The notes beneath the pieces were generated by a model, which was not told the DNA's origin, did not search any database, and worked only from the letters and a program-made list of their open reading frames with translations. DNA of 64,000 nt. Source: Phytohabitans flavus (GTDB taxonomy: Bacteria; Actinomycetota; Actinomycetes; Mycobacteriales; Micromonosporaceae). The translations under genes and the position numbers were made by a program. This document shows positions 23,625 through 33,319 of this stretch, piece after piece; within the stretch, counting starts at the first letter, position 1; each line of letters begins with the position of its first letter. The stretch lies in assembly GCF_011764545.1 (NCBI RefSeq), contig NZ_AP022870.1:7942001-8006000 (forward strand), written 5' to 3'.

Positions 23625-25547
23625 ATGCACGAGACCGTGGAATACGCGGCCGCGGATGGTTTCCTGTCCACCGTCTGGCTGTTGGTGGCCATCCCGCTCG
23701 CGAGTGCGGCGATCCTCCTGCTGCTGGGCAAGCGGGCCGACAAATGGGGGCACTGGCTAGGCGTCGGCAGCATCGCCGTCTCCTTCGTGCTGGGCCTGGC
23801 CTACTTCTTCCAGCTACGTGGCCTGGACAACAAGTCCGTCGAGCTGACGCTCTTCGACTACATCCAGGTCGGCTCGCTGCACGTGGACTTCGGGCTGCTC
23901 TTCGACCCGCTGTCCGCGGTGTTCGTGCTCCTGATCACCGGCGTCGGCTCCCTGATCCACCTGTACGCGGTGGGGTACATGGACCACGACCCGGGGCGGC
24001 GCAAGTTCTTCGCGTACTTCAACCTCTTCGCCGCCGCGATGTTGCTGCTGGTACTCGGCAACAACTTCGTGATGCTGTACTTCGGCTGGGAGGGCGTGGG
24101 TCTCGCGTCGTACCTGCTCATCGCGTTCTGGTACGAGCGACCGGCGGCGGCTACGGCGGGCAAGAAGGCGTTCCTGATGAACCGGGTCGGCGACGCCGGC
24201 TTCGCGATCGCCATCTTCCTGATGTTCCAGCAGCTCGGCAGCGTCAACTACGCGGACGTCTTCAACGGCGTCGGCTCCCTCTCCTCCGGCGTGGTGCTGG
24301 TGATGGGGCTGCTGCTCCTGCTCGGCGCGACAGGTAAGTCCGGCCAGTTCCCACTCCAGGCATGGTTGCCGGACGCGATGGAGGGCCCGACCCCGGTCTC
24401 CGCGCTCATCCACGCCGCGACGATGGTCACCGCCGGCGTCTACCTGATCGCCCGGTCCAACCCGATCTTCTCGGCGAACCTCACGCTCCAGACGGTCGTG
24501 GTCAGCGTCGGCGCGCTCACGCTGCTGATCGGCGCCATCATCGGCTGCGCCAAGGACGACATCAAGCGGGTGCTGGCCTGGTCGACGGTCTCCCAGATCG
24601 GGTACATGTTCCTCGGCGTCGGCCTCGGCGGCGGCGCGTACGCCCTGGCGATCATCCACCTGCTGGCCCACGGCTTCTTCAAGGCCGGCCTCTTCCTCGG
24701 CGCCGGCTCGGTCATGCACGGGATGAACGACCAGACCGACATCCGGCGCTTCGGCGGGCTGTGGCGGTACATGCGGGTCACCTGGGCCACGTTCGGCCTC
24801 GCGTGGCTCGCCATCATCGGTATCCCACCGCTGTCCGGGTACTTCACCAAGGAGCCGATCATCGCGGCGGCCTTCGAGCGGGACGGCTGGACCGCCTGGC
24901 TCTTCGGCATGGCCGCGCTGCTCGGCGCGGCGATCACCGCGTTCTACATGACCCGCCTGTTCGTGCTGACGTTCCACGGGCCAAAGCGGTGGACCGAGGA
25001 CATCGAGCATCCGCACGAGTCGCCGGCCATCATGACGGCGCCGCTGGTGCTGCTGGCGGTCGGCTCGGTCGCGGCGGGCTGGCTGATGTCGACGAGCGTT
25101 GTCGACTGGCTGACCCCGGTGCTCGGCGACCACTCCGGCGAAGAGGCGCACGGCGTGATCTCACACGGTCTGATCACCGCACTGTCCATCGTGGTCACCG
25201 TGCTCGGCGCAGGCCTGGGATACGCCCTGTACCGCGGCGGTACGGCCATGCAGGAGCAGCCGGCCGGCCCGATCGTGACGGCGGCGCGGCGCAACCTCTA
25301 CGCGGACGCGTTCAACGAGGCGGTCTTCGAAAAGCCCGGCATCTTCCTCACCCGGGCACTTGTCTTCCTCGACAACCGCGGCATCGACGGGCTCGTCAAC
25401 GGGCTCGCCGCGGCGGTCGGGGGCGGGTCGAGTCGGCTCCGCCGGCTACAGACCGGTTTCGTGCGGTCCTACGCGATGTCCATGCTCACCGGTGCGCTGC
25501 TGGTCGTGGCCGCGTTCCTTGCTCTCCAGCTGGGATGGTTGGCGTGA
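23625..25547 (+). CDS. nuoL: NADH-quinone oxidoreductase subunit L
   Basis: A 640-residue Mrp-antiporter-like subunit at the distal end of the membrane arm. Typical conserved stretches are YFGWEGVGLASYLLIAFWY (TM5 Glu), GATGKSGQFPLQAWLPDAME (TM7 Lys region) and STVSQIGYMFLGVGLG. The long amphipathic lateral helix expected near the C-terminus is consistent with residues about 520-600. It pumps protons when quinone is reduced. Its stop TGA is overlapped by the GTG of nuoM. Confidence 0.95.
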   Translation: MHETVEYAAADGFLSTVWLLVAIPLASAAILLLLGKRADKWGHWLGVGSIAVSFVLGLAYFFQLRGLDNKSVELTLFDYIQVGSLHVDFGLLFDPLSAVFVLLITGVGSLIHLYAVGYMDHDPGRRKFFAYFNLFAAAMLLLVLGNNFVMLYFGWEGVGLASYLLIAFWYERPAAATAGKKAFLMNRVGDAGFAIAIFLMFQQLGSVNYADVFNGVGSLSSGVVLVMGLLLLLGATGKSGQFPLQAWLPDAMEGPTPVSALIHAATMVTAGVYLIARSNPIFSANLTLQTVVVSVGALTLLIGAIIGCAKDDIKRVLAWSTVSQIGYMFLGVGLGGGAYALAIIHLLAHGFFKAGLFLGAGSVMHGMNDQTDIRRFGGLWRYMRVTWATFGLAWLAIIGIPPLSGYFTKEPIIAAAFERDGWTAWLFGMAALLGAAITAFYMTRLFVLTFHGPKRWTEDIEHPHESPAIMTAPLVLLAVGSVAAGWLMSTSVVDWLTPVLGDHSGEEAHGVISHGLITALSIVVTVLGAGLGYALYRGGTAMQEQPAGPIVTAARRNLYADAFNEAVFEKPGIFLTRALVFLDNRGIDGLVNGLAAAVGGGSSRLRRLQTGFVRSYAMSMLTGALLVVAAFLALQLGWLA

Positions 25548-27067
25548 GTGACTTTCCGTTCCTGTCCATCCTGACCGGAGCGCCGCTGGTCGGTGCGCTG
25601 GTGGTGGCGTTCCTACCGCGCGCCAAGCCAGAGCTCGCCAAGCGGGTCGCGCTGATCTGGTCGATCGCGGTCGCGGCGCTCGCCGTCGTGATGTGGATCG
25701 CCTACGACGCCAATGGCGCGCGCTTCCAGTTCCGCGAGTCCTACACCTGGATCCCGGCCTGGGATGCGCGCTTCACCTTCGCGGTCGACGGCATCGCGCT
25801 GGTGATGTTGCTGCTGATCGCGGTGCTCGTACCGCTGGTGATCCTGGCCTCGTGGCACGACGCGGACAACACCCGCCGGAGCGTGCCGGTCTACTTCGCG
25901 CTGCTGCTCGCTCTGGAAAGCACGATGATCGGCGTCTTCGCGGCCGCCGACGTGTTCCTGTTCTACGTGTTCTTCGAGATCATGCTGGTCCCGATGTACT
26001 TCCTCATCGGTTCGTACGGCGGGCACCAGCGCCAGTACGCCGCGGTGAAGTTCTTCCTCTACTCCCTCGTCGGCGGCCTCTTCATGCTGGCCGCGGTGAT
26101 CGGGCTGTGGGCGCTGGGCGGCAAGACCTTCGACTGGCAGAACCTGCTGTCGGCCGACTTCACCACGAACACCGAGCGGTGGCTGTTCCTCGGCTTCTTC
26201 GTGGCGTTCGCGATCAAGGCACCGTTCTTCCCGTTCCACACGTGGCTGCCGGACGCCGGTGGTGCCGCGCCCGCCGGATCGGCCGCGCTGCTCGTCGGCG
26301 TGCTCGACAAGGTGGGCACCTTCGGCATCCTGCGGTACTGCCTGCCGCTCTTCCCGGAGGCGTCCCGCTGGTTCGCGCCGTACGCGCTGGCGCTCGGACT
26401 GATCGGCATCATCTACGCGGCCCTCTTGGCGGTCGGTCAGAACGACCTCAAGCGGCTCGTGTCGTACACGTCGATCGCCCACTTCGGCTTCATCGGTATC
26501 GGCATCTTCGCGTTCACCACGCAGGCTGGTACCGGTGCGGTCCTCTACATGGTCAACCACGGCCTCGCCACCGGGCTGCTCTTCCTCGTGGTGGGCATGT
26601 TCGTGGCCCGCCGCGGCTCCGCGCTGGTGAGCGACTTCGGCGGCGCCGGCAAGCTCGTGCCGCTGCTGGCCGGCGTGCTCTTCTTCGCCGGTCTCGCCTC
26701 GCTCGCGCTGCCCGGCACGGCGCCGTTCGTCTCCGAGTTCCTGGTGCTGCTGGGCACGTTCACGGTCAACAAGACGGTCGCGGTGATCGCCACCGCCGGC
26801 ATCATCCTGGCCGCCGCGTACGTGCTGTGGATGGTGCAGCGCACCACGCAGGGCACGCTCAACCCGGCCCTTACCGCAGTGGAAGGCATGCGGCGCGACC
26901 TGACCATCCGGGAGAAGGTCGTGGTCGCCCCGTTGATCCTGCTCATCCTGCTGCTCGGCTTCTACCCCAAGCCGGTCACCGACGTCATCAATCCCGCCGT
27001 CCAGGCGACGATGCAGGACGTCGACAAGACTGATCCCGCGCCCGCCGTTCAGGAGGCATCGCGCTGA
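25544..27067 (+). CDS. nuoM: NADH-quinone oxidoreductase subunit M
   Basis: A 507-residue antiporter-like membrane subunit. FFEIMLVPMYFLIGSYGG holds the TM5 glutamate, AIKAPFFPFHTWLPDAGGAA the TM7 region, and SYTSIAHFGFIGIGIFAF the TM8 region. GTG 25544 overlaps the nuoL stop (GTGA). The frame is open much further upstream through nuoL, but that part is an antisense-phase artefact. The TGA ends on the A of the nuoN start. Confidence 0.95.
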   Translation: MSDFPFLSILTGAPLVGALVVAFLPRAKPELAKRVALIWSIAVAALAVVMWIAYDANGARFQFRESYTWIPAWDARFTFAVDGIALVMLLLIAVLVPLVILASWHDADNTRRSVPVYFALLLALESTMIGVFAAADVFLFYVFFEIMLVPMYFLIGSYGGHQRQYAAVKFFLYSLVGGLFMLAAVIGLWALGGKTFDWQNLLSADFTTNTERWLFLGFFVAFAIKAPFFPFHTWLPDAGGAAPAGSAALLVGVLDKVGTFGILRYCLPLFPEASRWFAPYALALGLIGIIYAALLAVGQNDLKRLVSYTSIAHFGFIGIGIFAFTTQAGTGAVLYMVNHGLATGLLFLVVGMFVARRGSALVSDFGGAGKLVPLLAGVLFFAGLASLALPGTAPFVSEFLVLLGTFTVNKTVAVIATAGIILAAAYVLWMVQRTTQGTLNPALTAVEGMRRDLTIREKVVVAPLILLILLLGFYPKPVTDVINPAVQATMQDVDKTDPAPAVQEASR

Positions 27068-28599
27068 TGCAAGATCTCCAGCTTCCGCCGATCGACTACG
27101 GCGCCGTCGCGCCGATGCTGATCCTGTTCGGCGTCGCCTGCCTGGGCGTGTTCTTCGAGGCTGTACTGCCCCGGGCGGCCCGCCGATCGACCCAGCTCGT
27201 GCTGGCGCTGCTCGGCCTCGTGGCCGCGTTCGTCGTCGTGGTCCTGGAGTCGGACACCCGCATCCTCACCGCTGGCGGCGCCGTGGCCATCGACGGCCCG
27301 ACGCTCTTCCTCCAGGGCTCGATCATCCTGCTTGGGCTGATGGCGCTGCTGCTGGTCGGCGATCGCTCGCTGGAGCAGGGCGGTGCGTTCGTGGCCCAGG
27401 CGGCGATTACGGTCGGCTCGGACGCCGACCGCCGCCAGGCCACGCGTTCGCAGGGCGCCACCGAGATCTACCCGCTGGCCATCTTCGCGATCGCCGGCAT
27501 GCTGCTCTTCGTCGCCGCGAACGACTTGCTGACCATGTTCGTGGCGCTGGAGGTCTTCTCGCTGCCGCTGTACCTGCTGTGCGCGCTCGCCCGCCGGCGG
27601 CGCCTGCTCAGCCAGGAGGCCGCGCTGAAGTACTTCCTGCTCGGCGCCTACGCCTCGGCGTTCTTCCTCTTCGGCGTCGCGCTGGTGTATGGCTTTGCCG
27701 GCAGCGTGCAGTTCGGCTCGATCCACGACGCTGTGCGCGAGTCCACGCAGAGCACGGTCCTGCTGTACGGCGGTATCGCGCTGGTCGCGATCGGCCTGCT
27801 CTTCAAGGCGGCCGCGGCGCCGTTCCACGTGTGGACGCCGGACGTGTACCAGGGTGCCCCGACGCCGATCACCGGTCTGATGGCGGCCTGCACCAAGGTC
27901 GCCGCGTTCGGCGCGCTGCTCCGCGTGCTGTACGTCGCCTTCGACGGGGCCGCCTGGGACTACACGCCGGTGCTCGGCGTCATCGCGGTACTCACGATGC
28001 TTGTCGGCGCGGTCCTGGCCGTGACGCAGACCGACATCAAGCGGCTGCTCGCCTACTCCTCAATCGCCAACGCCGGCTACGTGCTGGTGGGCGTGCTGGC
28101 ACTGTCGAAGGACGGCCTGTCGAGCTCGATGTTCTACCTCGTCGCGTACGGCTTCACCGTGATCGCCGCCTTCGCGGTGGTCACGCTGGTGCGGGACGCC
28201 GACGGGGAGGCCACCCACCTGTCCCGCTGGGCCGGGCTGGGCCGCCGCTCGCCGCTCTTCGCCGGCCTCTTCACGTTCATCCTCCTGGCGTTCGCGGGCA
28301 TCCCGCTGACCAGCGGCTTCATCGCGAAGTTCGCGGTCTTCGGGGCGGCCCTCGAATCCGGCGAGGCTTGGCTGGTCATCTTCGGCGTGATCACGAGCAT
28401 GCTGCTCGCGTTCCCGTACCTGCGCGTTGTGGTCATGATGTGGCTCTCCGAGCCCGGCGAGAGCACCCCTGCGGTTTCGGTGCCCGGTGGCCTCACCGCC
28501 GCCGCCCTCATGATCGGCGTGGTGGCCACGCTGGTGCTCGGCGTTGCCCCGGCGCCACTGCTCGACCTGACGACGAGCGCGGCCGAATTCGTGCGCTAG
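27067..28599 (+). CDS. nuoN: NADH-quinone oxidoreductase subunit N
   Basis: A 510-residue third antiporter-like subunit, fourteen or so helices. ATEIYPLAIFAIAGMLLFVA, FKAAAAPFHVWTPDVYQGAP and YSSIANAGYVLVGVLAL are the expected conserved segments. It completes the operon: all fourteen subunits A to N are present in the canonical order, so the cell encodes a full NADH-oxidising, proton-pumping complex I rather than the NuoEFG-less form. Its TAG lies inside the stem-loop at 28595. Confidence 0.95.
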   Translation: MQDLQLPPIDYGAVAPMLILFGVACLGVFFEAVLPRAARRSTQLVLALLGLVAAFVVVVLESDTRILTAGGAVAIDGPTLFLQGSIILLGLMALLLVGDRSLEQGGAFVAQAAITVGSDADRRQATRSQGATEIYPLAIFAIAGMLLFVAANDLLTMFVALEVFSLPLYLLCALARRRRLLSQEAALKYFLLGAYASAFFLFGVALVYGFAGSVQFGSIHDAVRESTQSTVLLYGGIALVAIGLLFKAAAAPFHVWTPDVYQGAPTPITGLMAACTKVAAFGALLRVLYVAFDGAAWDYTPVLGVIAVLTMLVGAVLAVTQTDIKRLLAYSSIANAGYVLVGVLALSKDGLSSSMFYLVAYGFTVIAAFAVVTLVRDADGEATHLSRWAGLGRRSPLFAGLFTFILLAFAGIPLTSGFIAKFAVFGAALESGEAWLVIFGVITSMLLAFPYLRVVVMMWLSEPGESTPAVSVPGGLTAAALMIGVVATLVLGVAPAPLLDLTTSAAEFVR

Positions 28600-28620
28600 C
28601 GGACCAATTCGGCCGCTAGC
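28595..28620 (+). terminator. Stem-loop at the end of the nuo operon
   Basis: GCTAGCGG (28595-28602) and CCGCTAGC (28613-28620) pair perfectly around a 10-nt loop; the nuoN stop codon lies in the left arm. There is no T-run. Together with the stronger hairpin at 28651 it probably marks the end of the nuo transcript. Confidence 0.45.
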
Positions 28621-28650
28621 ACGGTGTGAGGTAGGTCCTGTAGCGCTCCC

Positions 28651-28680
28651 TGCCACACCGCCCGTTTGGGCGGTGTGGCA
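28651..28680. terminator. 13-bp hairpin between nuoN and the prenyl synthase
   Basis: TGCCACACCGCCC and GGGCGGTGTGGCA pair fully with a GTTT loop. There is no T-run. It ends 2 nt before the GTG of the prenyl synthase, so ribosome access to that gene may also depend on it. Confidence 0.65.
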
Positions 28681-28682
28681 TC

Positions 28683-29713
28683 GTGGGTGGCGTGGGCGGG
28701 GCGCAGGGTACGGGCGGATTAACCTCGATCGGGCTCGATTTTTTCGATCCCGCTCTTGAGGCTGGGGTGCGGCAGACGCTTGCCGAGGTCGAGCAGGAGC
28801 TGAGGGTCGGCATCAAAAGCGCGGACCCCTTCGTAACCGAGGCGGCGCGCCATCTCGTCGATGCCGGCGGCAAGCGGTTCCGCCCGCTGCTCGTGGCGTT
28901 GAGTGCCCACTTCGGTGACCCGCGTTCTCCTCTCGTGGTGCCGGCCGCGGTGGTTATGGAGCTCACCCACCTGGCGACGCTCTACCACGACGACGTGATG
29001 GACGAGGCGCCCGTGCGGCGCGGCGCCCCAGTGCCAACTCCCGGTGGACCAACTCGGTCGCCATCCTGGTCGGTGACTACCTCTTCGCCCGGGCCGCGGA
29101 CATCGCCGCCGGGCTGGGCACCGAGGCCGTCCGGCTCCAGGCGCGTACGTTCGCCCGACTGGTGCACGGCCAGATCGCCGAGACGGTCGGCCCGCGCGAC
29201 CAGGACCCGGTCGCCCACTACCTCGGGGTCATCGCGGAGAAGACCGGTTCGCTGATCTCGACGTCCGTCCGCTTCGGCGGCATGTTCGGCGGCGCGACGC
29301 CTGAGCACATCGAGGCCCTTGGCGGGTATGGCGAGACGATCGGCGTGGCCTTCCAGCTCTCCGACGATTTGCTCGACATCGCGTCCGACTCGGCCCAGTC
29401 CGGCAAGACGCCCGGCACCGACCTGCGCGAGGGCGTGCCCACGCTCCCGGTGCTGTATGCCCTGTCCTCCGACGACGCCGATGCCGCGTCGACCCGCCTC
29501 CACGAGATCCTCTCGGCTGGCCCGGTCACCGACGACGCGCTGCACGCCGAGGCGCTGGGCCTGCTGCGCGAGTCGCCGGCTCTGAAGCGGGCCCGGGAGA
29601 CCGTGCGGATGTACGCGGAGGACGCGCGTTCGCGGCTGGCCCCGCTGCCGGACGGTGCGCCGAAGCAGGCGCTGGAGTCCTTGTGCGACTTCATCGCCGA
29701 CCGCACCAACTAG
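28683..29713 (+). CDS. Polyprenyl (probably heptaprenyl/octaprenyl-type) diphosphate synthase, frameshifted in this sequence
   Basis: Class I trans-prenyl synthase making the isoprenoid side chain, here most likely for menaquinone. The first Asp-rich motif DDVMD (HDDVMDEAPVRRGAP) is in the initial frame. At the four-base C run 29027-29030 the frame is lost. One added C gives the family-typical APSANSRWTNSVAILVGDYL and continues to the second motif DDLLD (QLSDDLLDIASD) and the stop at 29713, 343 residues in all. The chain length made is not predictable by eye. GTG 28683 follows the hairpin at 28651. Without the correction the enzyme would lack its second Mg site. Confidence 0.87.
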
Positions 29714-30210
29714 CCTGACGCCGGCTCGTCATACCGCCTGGCGGCCTCCGCGGGCGCACGCCGTCGCGCGGCGACGCATCAAGGCGTAAGACATTCATAT
29801 GGTGCAGATCACTCTTCGCTGTCACACAACGACGCATCTGCTGTCTTCGATGGGGTTTGTGTCGTCCCCGTAACCGGTGTCCGGCGGGTCGTGGGGCGGA
29901 GTATCCAGCCGCCCGTTCGCGCCCGATCACTGAAGTGGTACGGGCGTGATCACAGGTCTGGCCGGCTCCTGGCTGGAGAATGACATACGCCCGAACGGGC
30001 ATGTGTCGAACGTTGGCGAGCGGAAAATTCCATCTGCAAAACATGAAGATCGAATGTGGACATAAGCCTCCGAAAAACGGGGTAAACCAACGCAACGTGG
30101 CGCCCTGCCCACCGTCGGTCGCCGTACATCCGATGGCTTCGATCCGAACGGGCATTTCGTTATCGGGCGGATTTTCATATGGTGTAAGTCCCCGGCCGGC
30201 GGAGGTGGTT
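29714..30210 (+). promoter_or_regulatory. 497-bp intergenic leader of the IclR gene with two pairs of direct repeats
   Basis: No gene is recognisable here. CCGAACGGGCAT occurs at 29991-30002 and 30144-30155, and TTCATATGGTG at 29794-29804 and 30174-30184, the last copy 26 bases before the IclR start. The region is locally more AT-rich than its surroundings. The repeats could be operator sites for the regulator itself (inference). Confidence 0.4.
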
Positions 30211-30993
30211 GTGCGCGACCCCTTGGCGGAACCTTCGGATCTGATCCGTAGCGTCTCGCGTGCGCTGCGTGTCCTGGAGGCAGTCGGCAGGGCGCCCCGA
30301 GGCCTGACGGTCAAACAGATCGCGCGGCGCTGCGAGCTGACTGTGGCCACGACGTACCACCTCGTCCGCACGCTGGCCTACGAGGGCTACGTGATCCGAC
30401 GCGAGGACGGTACGTACATCGTGGGTCTTGAGGTGGCCGACCGCTACCGCGAGCTCGTGGCCGCGTTCCGCGGGCCGGCGTCGGTTGGCGAGTCGCTGCG
30501 GCGGGCCGCGATGGAGACCGGCTACAGCCACTACGTGGGCCGGTTCGTGGGCGGCCGGGTGGCGATCACCGCAGCGGCGGACGGGCCCCGCTCGCCGTAC
30601 CTGGAGGATCTCGTCCCCGGCTTCGACGACGGCGCCCACGCGACGGCGCTGGGAAAGGCCCTGTTGTCCACGCTGACGCCCGATCAGCGCTTCCGGTACC
30701 TCAAGGAGTGGGGCATGCGTTCGTTCACCGCGCAGACCCTCACCGCGCCGGAGGCGTTCGAGGCCGACCTGGCGGCGGGAGACCGGCGCGGGATGCAGCT
30801 GGAGATGGGGCAGTACCGGCAGGGCGTCGGCTGTGCGGCCGTGCTCGTCAGCACGGACAAGGACATGGAACGGCGCGTGGTGCTGGCCTGCGCGATGCCG
30901 GCGGCTGAGCTGATGACGACGGCCCGGGTGGTGCGCAACCGCCTCGTGACGGTGGCCAAGGAGCTCGCCGAGGCGATGGCAGCCGACGCCTAG
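30211..30993 (+). CDS. IclR-family transcriptional regulator
   Basis: A 260-residue protein with an N-terminal winged helix (VSRALRVLEAV, then LTVKQIARRCELTVATTYHL and the wing YVIRREDGTYIVG) and a C-terminal effector domain beginning near residue 90. DDGAHATALGKALLSTLTP is the typical IclR ligand-domain segment. The start GTG 30211 has GGAGGTGGTT right before it. IclR proteins bind small carboxylic or aromatic acids and often repress or activate a neighbouring operon, but no obvious catabolic target lies next to it. The ligand is unknown. Confidence 0.88.
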   Translation: MRDPLAEPSDLIRSVSRALRVLEAVGRAPRGLTVKQIARRCELTVATTYHLVRTLAYEGYVIRREDGTYIVGLEVADRYRELVAAFRGPASVGESLRRAAMETGYSHYVGRFVGGRVAITAAADGPRSPYLEDLVPGFDDGAHATALGKALLSTLTPDQRFRYLKEWGMRSFTAQTLTAPEAFEADLAAGDRRGMQLEMGQYRQGVGCAAVLVSTDKDMERRVVLACAMPAAELMTTARVVRNRLVTVAKELAEAMAADA

Positions 30994-31035
30994 CTCTCCT
31001 CACCCAGGCCGGGCAGAAGGGCCTGTACAGACGGG

Positions 31036-31073
31036 AAGGGGCGCCCCCGCCGACACGCGGGGGCGCCCCTTTT
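31036..31073. terminator. Bidirectional terminator between IclR gene and phoX
   Basis: Fifteen-base arms (31036-31050 and 31057-31071) around a CGACAC loop, followed on the plus strand by more T. The left arm begins AA, giving TT on the minus strand. It is placed exactly between the convergent IclR gene and phoX. Confidence 0.85.
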
Positions 31074-31085
31074 ACGAAGAGCCTG

Positions 31086-33200
31086 TCAGCTGCCGACGGG
31101 CTTGCCGTCGAGCCGCCAGGTCACGACCACGCCCGGCTTGGCGTAGTCACCGTCAGGCCACGTCGAGGCCGGGGCTTCGACCGAGGCGCCGCTGATCTCG
31201 CCGGGGTGCTGCACCGCGACGAAGACGGACTTGTTGTCCCCGGTGATGAACGGGCCGCAGGTCTCGGCGCCGAACGGCACGGTGAGGAACTGCTTGAGGT
31301 GACCGCGCTCCGGGCCCTCGATCGCCGTGGCGAAGAGGCCGTCGTTCGTGCCCAGCGCGTTGCCGTCCGTGGAGATCCACAGGTTGCCGGCGCCGTCGAA
31401 GGCCACGTTGTCCGGGCAGGAGATCGGCGAGACCTTGGTCTTGTCGTACCCGGCGAAGTACGTGGCCGGGTCGGCCGGGTCGCCGCAGACGATCGGCACC
31501 GACCAGGTGAAGGTCTCACCCGCGTGGTCGCCGCCGTCCTCGGTCAGCTCGAGGATGTGCCCGTGCCGGTTGGCCGTACGCGGGTTGGCCTCGTCCGCCT
31601 TGGGGTTGGTGCCAGTGCCCCGGTTGGTGTTGTTGGTCAGCGCCACGTAGATCTTGCCGTTGACCGGGTTCGGCTCGACGTCCTCGGGGCGGTCCATCTT
31701 GGTCGCACCCACGGCGTCGCCGGCGAGGCGGGTGAACGTGAGCACCTCGGCCGCGGTCATCCCCGGCACGAACGACTTGTCGCCGCGCACCAGCGGGATC
31801 CACCGGCCGGTGCCGTTGAAGGCGCCGTCGGTGGGGAGCTTGCCCGAGCCGTCGATCTCGCTGGCGCTCGTGTAGTCGAGCTTCGCCACGTACAGCGTGC
31901 CGGACTCCAGCAGCGTCAGGTTGTGCTCGCGGGCCTGCCACGAGCTACCCGGCTTGAACTTCTTGTCCGTCACGAACTTGTACAGGTAGTCGAAGCGCTC
32001 GTCGTCGCCCATGTACGCCGTGACGTAACCGCTCTTGCCCACGATGACGTTGGCGCCCTCGTGCTTGAAGCGGCCCATCGCAGTGTGCTTGCGCGGCTTG
32101 GCGTCCGGGTCGAACGGGTCGAGCTCGACGATCCAGCCGAAGCGGTTGGCCTCGTTGGGGTTCTTGGCGAGGTCGAAGCGCTCGTCGGCACGGTCCCACT
32201 TGCGGCTGTCAGCCGCGTAGCGGGCGGTGGTGCTGATGCCGTAACGGGCCAGCTTCGGCTTGTCCGCCTCCGGCACACCGTCGCCGCCGACGAAGTACTG
32301 GTTGAAGTTTTCCTCGCCGCTGAGGATCGTGCCCCACGGGGTGACGCCACCGGCGCAGTTGTTGAGCGTGCCGATGACGGTCTTGCCGCGCGGGTCGGCG
32401 GCGGTCTTCAGGAACGCCGAGCCGGCGACCGGGCCGGTGAAGTCGAACCGGGTGGCCAGCGCCGTGATCCGCCGGTTGTACTTGCGGGCGCCGCGGCTGA
32501 CCGGCTTCCACTGGCCGGACTCGCCAACCCGCTCAAGCTCCACGACCGAGAGGCCGTGCGCGGCGATCGCGATCCGGAGCTGCTCCACCGAGAGCGCGTC
32601 CAGGCTCGTGAAGCCGGGGAACATCAGGTTTTCGTTCGTGTACTCGTGGTTGACCACCAGCAGGGCGCGCTCGCCGTGCTTGTCGAGCGGCAGCACCGCG
32701 ACGAAGTCGTTGTTGTAACCGAACTGCTTCGACTGCGCGTACGCCGACTGACGGTCCAGCCGGAACGCGGGCGCGTCGGGCTCCACCGGGTCGCCCCACT
32801 TGATGACGACCGAGTGGTCGTACCCATTCGGCACCACGAAGTTGTCGAGCTTGTTCGGCGGGATGGTGCTGAACGTGAGCGCGCGGGCTGCGCTCCCACC
32901 GCGGGCCGCGGTGGCGCCCAGGTCCGGTGCCGCACCGCTGCCACCCGGCGCGGCCAGCGCCGGGACCGCGGTGGCCGCACCCGCACCGGCGAAGCCGAGC
33001 ACGATGGCGCCGACGGCACCGGCGCGCACGACACCGCGGCGGGTGACCTCGGCCTGCACGACATCGCCGAAGTACGGGTTCTCCGACTCGTTCGGCACCG
33101 GGTGGTCACACGCGTTGCCACAGCGGTACATACAGGTCATCGCGCTACGTCCGGAATGGTTTTGACCAAGAATCGGAAGCAGACGCGGTCGCTCGCTCAT
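31086..33200 (-). CDS. phoX: PhoX-type alkaline phosphatase (DUF839), Tat-exported
   Basis: A 704-residue protein. The open frame extends far upstream, but ATG 33200 is chosen because GAGGAGG stands 8-10 nt before it. Near residue 52 TRRGVVRAGAVGAIVLGFAG is a twin-arginine signal, as in PhoX proteins, which are folded with Ca and Fe before export. The mature part has the DUF839 pattern (LNNCAGGVTPWGTILSGEEN; FGWIVELDPFDPDA; DRPEDVEPNP). Such enzymes release phosphate from esters outside the cell. A PHO box lies 120 bases upstream, consistent with induction by phosphate starvation. A plain secreted beta-propeller phosphoesterase is the only serious alternative. Confidence 0.88.
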   Translation of the reverse strand: MSERPRLLPILGQNHSGRSAMTCMYRCGNACDHPVPNESENPYFGDVVQAEVTRRGVVRAGAVGAIVLGFAGAGAATAVPALAAPGGSGAAPDLGATAARGGSAARALTFSTIPPNKLDNFVVPNGYDHSVVIKWGDPVEPDAPAFRLDRQSAYAQSKQFGYNNDFVAVLPLDKHGERALLVVNHEYTNENLMFPGFTSLDALSVEQLRIAIAAHGLSVVELERVGESGQWKPVSRGARKYNRRITALATRFDFTGPVAGSAFLKTAADPRGKTVIGTLNNCAGGVTPWGTILSGEENFNQYFVGGDGVPEADKPKLARYGISTTARYAADSRKWDRADERFDLAKNPNEANRFGWIVELDPFDPDAKPRKHTAMGRFKHEGANVIVGKSGYVTAYMGDDERFDYLYKFVTDKKFKPGSSWQAREHNLTLLESGTLYVAKLDYTSASEIDGSGKLPTDGAFNGTGRWIPLVRGDKSFVPGMTAAEVLTFTRLAGDAVGATKMDRPEDVEPNPVNGKIYVALTNNTNRGTGTNPKADEANPRTANRHGHILELTEDGGDHAGETFTWSVPIVCGDPADPATYFAGYDKTKVSPISCPDNVAFDGAGNLWISTDGNALGTNDGLFATAIEGPERGHLKQFLTVPFGAETCGPFITGDNKSVFVAVQHPGEISGASVEAPASTWPDGDYAKPGVVVTWRLDGKPVGS

Positions 33201-33319
33201 GAAGAAGAGCCTCCTCGCTGGTTGTTGCGTGCTCGGGAGGGCCGCGCCGACCTCTGGCCGCGGTCGAGAGCACGCCTGCCGGACGCTAAGAGCAGCCCAT
33301 GAGCGCTGCTCAGCTCCGG

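Noticed and set aside
24362..25543. Extension of nuoM upstream through nuoL in another phase
   Set aside because: nuoM starts at GTG 25544 by overlap and homology; the upstream part is an out-of-phase reading of nuoL.
31206..33302. A 698-codon open frame on the plus strand opposite phoX
   Set aside because: It is the antisense of a well-supported gene, low in complexity, with no family motif; GC-rich DNA produces such frames.
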